This document shows positions 61,477 to 64,000 of a stretch of 64,000 nucleotides of DNA, piece after piece (position 1 is the first letter of the stretch; every line of letters starts with the position of its first letter). The notes under the pieces are model-generated. The model saw only the letters and a list, made by a program, of their open reading frames with translations. It did not search any database and was not told where the DNA came from. This stretch comes from Pseudoalteromonas luteoviolacea (GTDB taxonomy: Bacteria; Pseudomonadota; Gammaproteobacteria; Enterobacterales; Alteromonadaceae), in assembly GCF_018100925.1 (NCBI RefSeq), contig NZ_JAGJEH010000010.1, positions 124,001 through 188,000 of the forward strand, in the 5' to 3' direction. Both the position numbers and the translations under genes were made by a program.

Positions 61477-61877
61477 GCCTGATCTTGCATTTCGATTGGA
61501 GTGACATTGGATAGGTCTGTTTTATGCGTGAGCTTGCCTTCAATGTGTGCTCCAGCTTCGATGCTCAGAGTGTCATGAATGATATCTCCATGAACTTTTG
61601 CTGTAGGCTCTAAACGAACTTGCTGCGCTGAAATACAGCCATTGACCGTACCTTTTACATGAACTTGAGTCGCTTTGATATTGCCTTCTATTGTGCCTTG
61701 TTCTCCGATGACCAAATGTTCGACCTCAAGGTTACCAGATACAATACCATCAACTTGAATTTCACCGTCACATTGGATATCTCCAATGACTTTGGTATTA
61801 GGCGATATCATGGCGACATAGAGCGTATGGGGTTTATTATTCTTTAGTTTATTGAACACGTTCGAGTACTCTTGCAA
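61473..61877 (-). CDS. Bactofilin
   Basis: Encodes 134 aa. The core is a right-handed beta-helix of short repeats: VIGDIQCDGEIQVDGIVSGNLEVEHLVIGEQGTIEGNIKATQVHVKGTVNGCISAQQVRLEPTAKVHGDIIHDTLSIEAGAHIEG, typical of polymer-forming bactofilins. These make membrane-bound filaments that position cell-wall enzymes. Its start overlaps the 3' end of the M23 peptidase gene by 29 nt; in several bacteria bactofilins and M23 endopeptidases act as pairs in cell shape. Confidence 0.92.
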   Translation of the reverse strand: MQEYSNVFNKLKNNKPHTLYVAMISPNTKVIGDIQCDGEIQVDGIVSGNLEVEHLVIGEQGTIEGNIKATQVHVKGTVNGCISAQQVRLEPTAKVHGDIIHDTLSIEAGAHIEGKLTHKTDLSNVTPIEMQDQA

Positions 61878-62973
61878 GTTTAACAGGGTTAATATGCTTT
61901 TTATCCTGTAATACTTCGTAGTGCAAGTGCGTACTGGTACTTCTTCCTGTGCTGCCCATCAAAGCAATGACATCAGATTGACGAACTTGCTGCCCTTTTT
62001 TCACTTTAATTGTATGTAAATGACCGTATCGCGTCGTAACTCCATTCGCGTGCTGGATTTCCACAAATTTACCATAGCCACCATATTTACCTGCTCGGAC
62101 AACCTGTCCATCTGCAGGCGCTAAAATTTCTGTTTTGTGCCATCCCGCTAGATCGACCCCTTTATGGTATGCGCGTCGGCCTGTGATAGGATCCTTACGG
62201 TAACCAAATGCACTGGAAATATAGTATTTATCTTCTTTAACGGGCATGCTCGCAGGTAGGTTTTGTACTAAGCTCTCGAGTTGGTTGAGTCTCACCGAGC
62301 TGTCTATTGCTTGTAAGTATGCAGCTGGCAATTTGTCACTTTGCACCTGATGGTATGGACCACCTTGTGCTTGGCTTGAGGTATCGGCTTCAATCCCCGC
62401 TTCTTGCATACTAGCCAAAAGCACGTCATTTCGATTAGCAATTAGATGGTGAAGTCGCTTGAGCAACTGAGTTTGTGCATCGTTAAGCTCAGTGGCATGG
62501 TGGTGAAAAGAGTCACTGTGCTCCTGATGTAGTTCAATATTATTTAAATGTTCGTCTGACTTTGGCTCTACATCTGAGCTGCCTTTCTCTGCTGAGTTAG
62601 CTTCGCCTTCGGTGATAGTATGAGGCAATGAAGCCATCAACTCATTGAGCACGGCGTGCTGTGCGTCAAGCTGTGCAATACGTGTTTGCTGTTGAGCCAG
62701 CTTTGCTTGCAGCGCCTCGTGTTTATCAAGCCAAGCTTCTTCTTTATGGGAGACTTCACTGGTCAGTTGCGATAGATGTATTTTTTGCGAGAAATATTGT
62801 GATGTTGAAAACCCAAGCCAAGCTAAAATCGTCATTACACTTATTACAAGCACTATTTGTAACCAAGAAGGTACTGTCAACAGACTTACTTCGCCATTTT
62901 GACGCAACATCAATTGTTTTGGTTGAAATAGCTTAAAAACTAGGCTTTTGATAACGCTTAACATAACACTCAA
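61849..62973 (-). CDS. M23 family metallopeptidase (LmdC/MepM-like), partner of bactofilin
   Basis: Encodes 374 aa. A TM anchor (LQIVLVISVMTILAWLGF, residues about 35-55), a coiled coil (EAWLDKHEALQAKLAQQQTRIAQLDAQ), and a C-terminal LytM domain with YHKGVDLAG (His, Asp zinc ligands) and STHLHYEV (HxH). A complete active site suggests a true peptidoglycan endopeptidase facing the periplasm. Gene order M23 then bactofilin matches known shape modules. Confidence 0.92.
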   Translation of the reverse strand: MSVMLSVIKSLVFKLFQPKQLMLRQNGEVSLLTVPSWLQIVLVISVMTILAWLGFSTSQYFSQKIHLSQLTSEVSHKEEAWLDKHEALQAKLAQQQTRIAQLDAQHAVLNELMASLPHTITEGEANSAEKGSSDVEPKSDEHLNNIELHQEHSDSFHHHATELNDAQTQLLKRLHHLIANRNDVLLASMQEAGIEADTSSQAQGGPYHQVQSDKLPAAYLQAIDSSVRLNQLESLVQNLPASMPVKEDKYYISSAFGYRKDPITGRRAYHKGVDLAGWHKTEILAPADGQVVRAGKYGGYGKFVEIQHANGVTTRYGHLHTIKVKKGQQVRQSDVIALMGSTGRSTSTHLHYEVLQDKKHINPVKLARVLERVQ

Positions 62974-63036
62974 AAATTTAGATAACGCCTAACTCTAACA
63001 ATTTTTATACAAAAAGCCAGTATAAAAATACAAAAA

Positions 63037-63060
63037 AAAGGCGTGTTTATGCACGCCTTT
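63037..63060 (-). terminator. Rho-independent terminator after the fumarylacetoacetase gene
   Basis: AAAGGCGTG / CACGCCTTT with a 6-base loop, followed on the minus strand by a run of T; it lies 27 bp past the fah stop. Confidence 0.88.
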
Positions 63061-63086
63061 GATTTGAATGAAATTATTTTATTCAA

Positions 63087-64000
63087 TTACTTTGCTGGAA
63101 GTACAGTGCCTTCTACTGAGCCAAAGCCAATGCGGTTGAAGCCATCTGCTTCACACCAACCACGCATGATTACCTTGTCACCATCTTCAAGGAATTTGCG
63201 CTCTTCGCCGTTGCTCAGTGTAATAGACTCTTTACCACCACGAGAAAGTTCAAGTAGTGAACCTGCTTCTTCGTGCTCAGGGCCTGACTGAGTACCAGAA
63301 CCTAGCATGTCGCCAGGTAGGAAGTTACAGCCATTTACTGTGTGGTGTGTAACCATTTGCGCAACAGTCCAGTAGCTGTGCTTAAAGCTTGACTCAGACA
63401 CCTTGCTTGGCGCTTCATTCGCGCTGCGCATCTTGTCTGTTTCGATCAATACATCCATTTGAATGTCAAACGCACCAGCTTCACGGTTTTGTGCAGACTC
63501 AAGGTAGCTCATTGGTTGCGGGTCGTTCTCGTCGCGATGCCATGCAGTACGATACGGTGCTAATGCTTCAGTTGTTACAACCCAAGGTGAAACAGTTGAT
63601 GCGAAGTTTTTCGCAAGGAATGGACCCAGTGGCTGGTATTCCCACGCTTGTAAATCACGTGCAGACCAGTCATTGAATAGGCAGAAACCAAATACGTGGT
63701 CTTCAGCATCAGCAATGCTAATTGCGTCACCAAGCTCATTGCCTTTGCCTAGGTAGATACCAAGCTCTAGCTCATAGTCAAGACGTTTACATGGACCGAA
63801 TGAAGGCGCATCTGCATCAGGTGCTTTCGTTTGTCCTTTAGGACGTGGGAAAGTTTGACCCGATACGTCGATTGATGATGCACGACCATGGTAACCGATC
63901 GGTACCCACTTATAGTTAGGTAAAAGAGGGTTATCTGGGCGGAATAAGCTACCTACAGCTGTAGCGTGATAGATAGACGTGTAAAAGTCAGTGTAGTCAC
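63087..64000 (-). CDS. fah: Fumarylacetoacetase, C-terminal part (cut by window edge)
   Basis: About 304 codons are visible, running off the right edge. Reading on the minus strand: FYTSIYHATAVGSLFRPDNPLLPNYKWVPIGYHGRASSI (active-site His/Tyr region), LDYELELGIYLGKGN (metal Glu), EDHVFGFCLFNDWSARDLQAWEYQPLGPFLAKNFA (Asp and Lys), and MVTHHTVNGCNFLPGDMLGSGTQSG. It cleaves fumarylacetoacetate to fumarate and acetoacetate in tyrosine catabolism. A terminator follows. Confidence 0.95.
   Translation of the reverse strand, partial: DYTDFYTSIYHATAVGSLFRPDNPLLPNYKWVPIGYHGRASSIDVSGQTFPRPKGQTKAPDADAPSFGPCKRLDYELELGIYLGKGNELGDAISIADAEDHVFGFCLFNDWSARDLQAWEYQPLGPFLAKNFASTVSPWVVTTEALAPYRTAWHRDENDPQPMSYLESAQNREAGAFDIQMDVLIETDKMRSANEAPSKVSESSFKHSYWTVAQMVTHHTVNGCNFLPGDMLGSGTQSGPEHEEAGSLLELSRGGKESITLSNGEERKFLEDGDKVIMRGWCEADGFNRIGFGSVEGTVLPAK

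Noticed and set aside
1..64000. CRISPR arrays, tRNA genes, rRNA, insertion sequences
   Set aside because: No regular repeat-spacer pattern, cloverleaf, rRNA segment or transposase was seen; the tandem repeats are within coding sequence.

Overview
The window looks like chromosomal DNA of a marine gammaproteobacterium, most likely Pseudoalteromonas or a close Alteromonadales relative (inferred from overall base composition and from the NhaD, YegD, SixA, MgsA, TonB-receptor and bactofilin/M23 genes). No rRNA, tRNA, insertion sequence or CRISPR array was seen.

Bases 1-40,876 are part of a prophage with a lambda-type packaging system and a long-tailed morphogenesis module. Its left end and integrase lie outside the window. 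The left third is replication and recombination: on the minus strand a B-family-like DNA polymerase (cut by the window edge), an unknown protein and an SF2 helicase; on the plus strand a PWDERIHAST-motif protein, an Acb2-like anti-CBASS protein, a Cas4/RecB-like DUF2800 nuclease, a DUF2815 ssDNA-binding-like protein with an elastin-like repeat tail, a VRR-NUC nuclease, a RepB/D5 primase-helicase and a Dam-like methyltransferase. Small genes follow, including a secreted-looking HslV/proteasome-like Ntn hydrolase. At 12.4-14.8 kb is a lysogeny/cargo module: a minus-strand operon of an XRE regulator, a 45-aa peptide and two membrane proteins (one resembling abortive-infection effectors), opposite a 51-aa plus-strand gene.

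From 15.3 kb rightward everything but one small regulator reads plus: LPD29 protein, candidate cos site, PapB/KorA-like regulator, TerS (Nu1), a HEPN cargo gene, a second PapB/KorA-like regulator (minus), TerL (GpA), gpW, portal, a small TM protein (possible holin), a protease-capsid fusion, DUF2190 decoration protein, connectors, tail terminator, a GroES-like co-chaperonin, tail tube, tape measure, six tail-tip/hub/fibre-type genes and a GH24 endolysin. Two separate families of dyad operators recur: GCATAACT-N5-GTTGCA at five sites beside phage promoters, and AATCA-N6-TGATT at six sites around the LPD29 gene, cos candidate and first regulator. I infer that the two small regulators each own one family.

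The prophage ends 33 bp before a truncated nhaD: only the C-terminal part of the Na+/H+ antiporter is present and its 5' part is replaced by phage DNA, so the right attachment site lies at about 40.88-40.95 kb.

Bases 41-64 kb are host genes: pfkA, a collagen-stalk choice-of-anchor lipoprotein, a YjbR protein, a PAS-GGDEF-EAL regulator, an M16 protease, sixA, a TonB-dependent receptor with a possible LacI-type operator, a HAD phosphatase, an exported ATP-dependent DNA ligase, a YegD-like Hsp70, mgsA, a LysE transporter, a Bcr/CflA efflux pump, a hotdog-fold thioesterase-like protein, a bactofilin/M23 peptidase pair and a partial fumarylacetoacetase.
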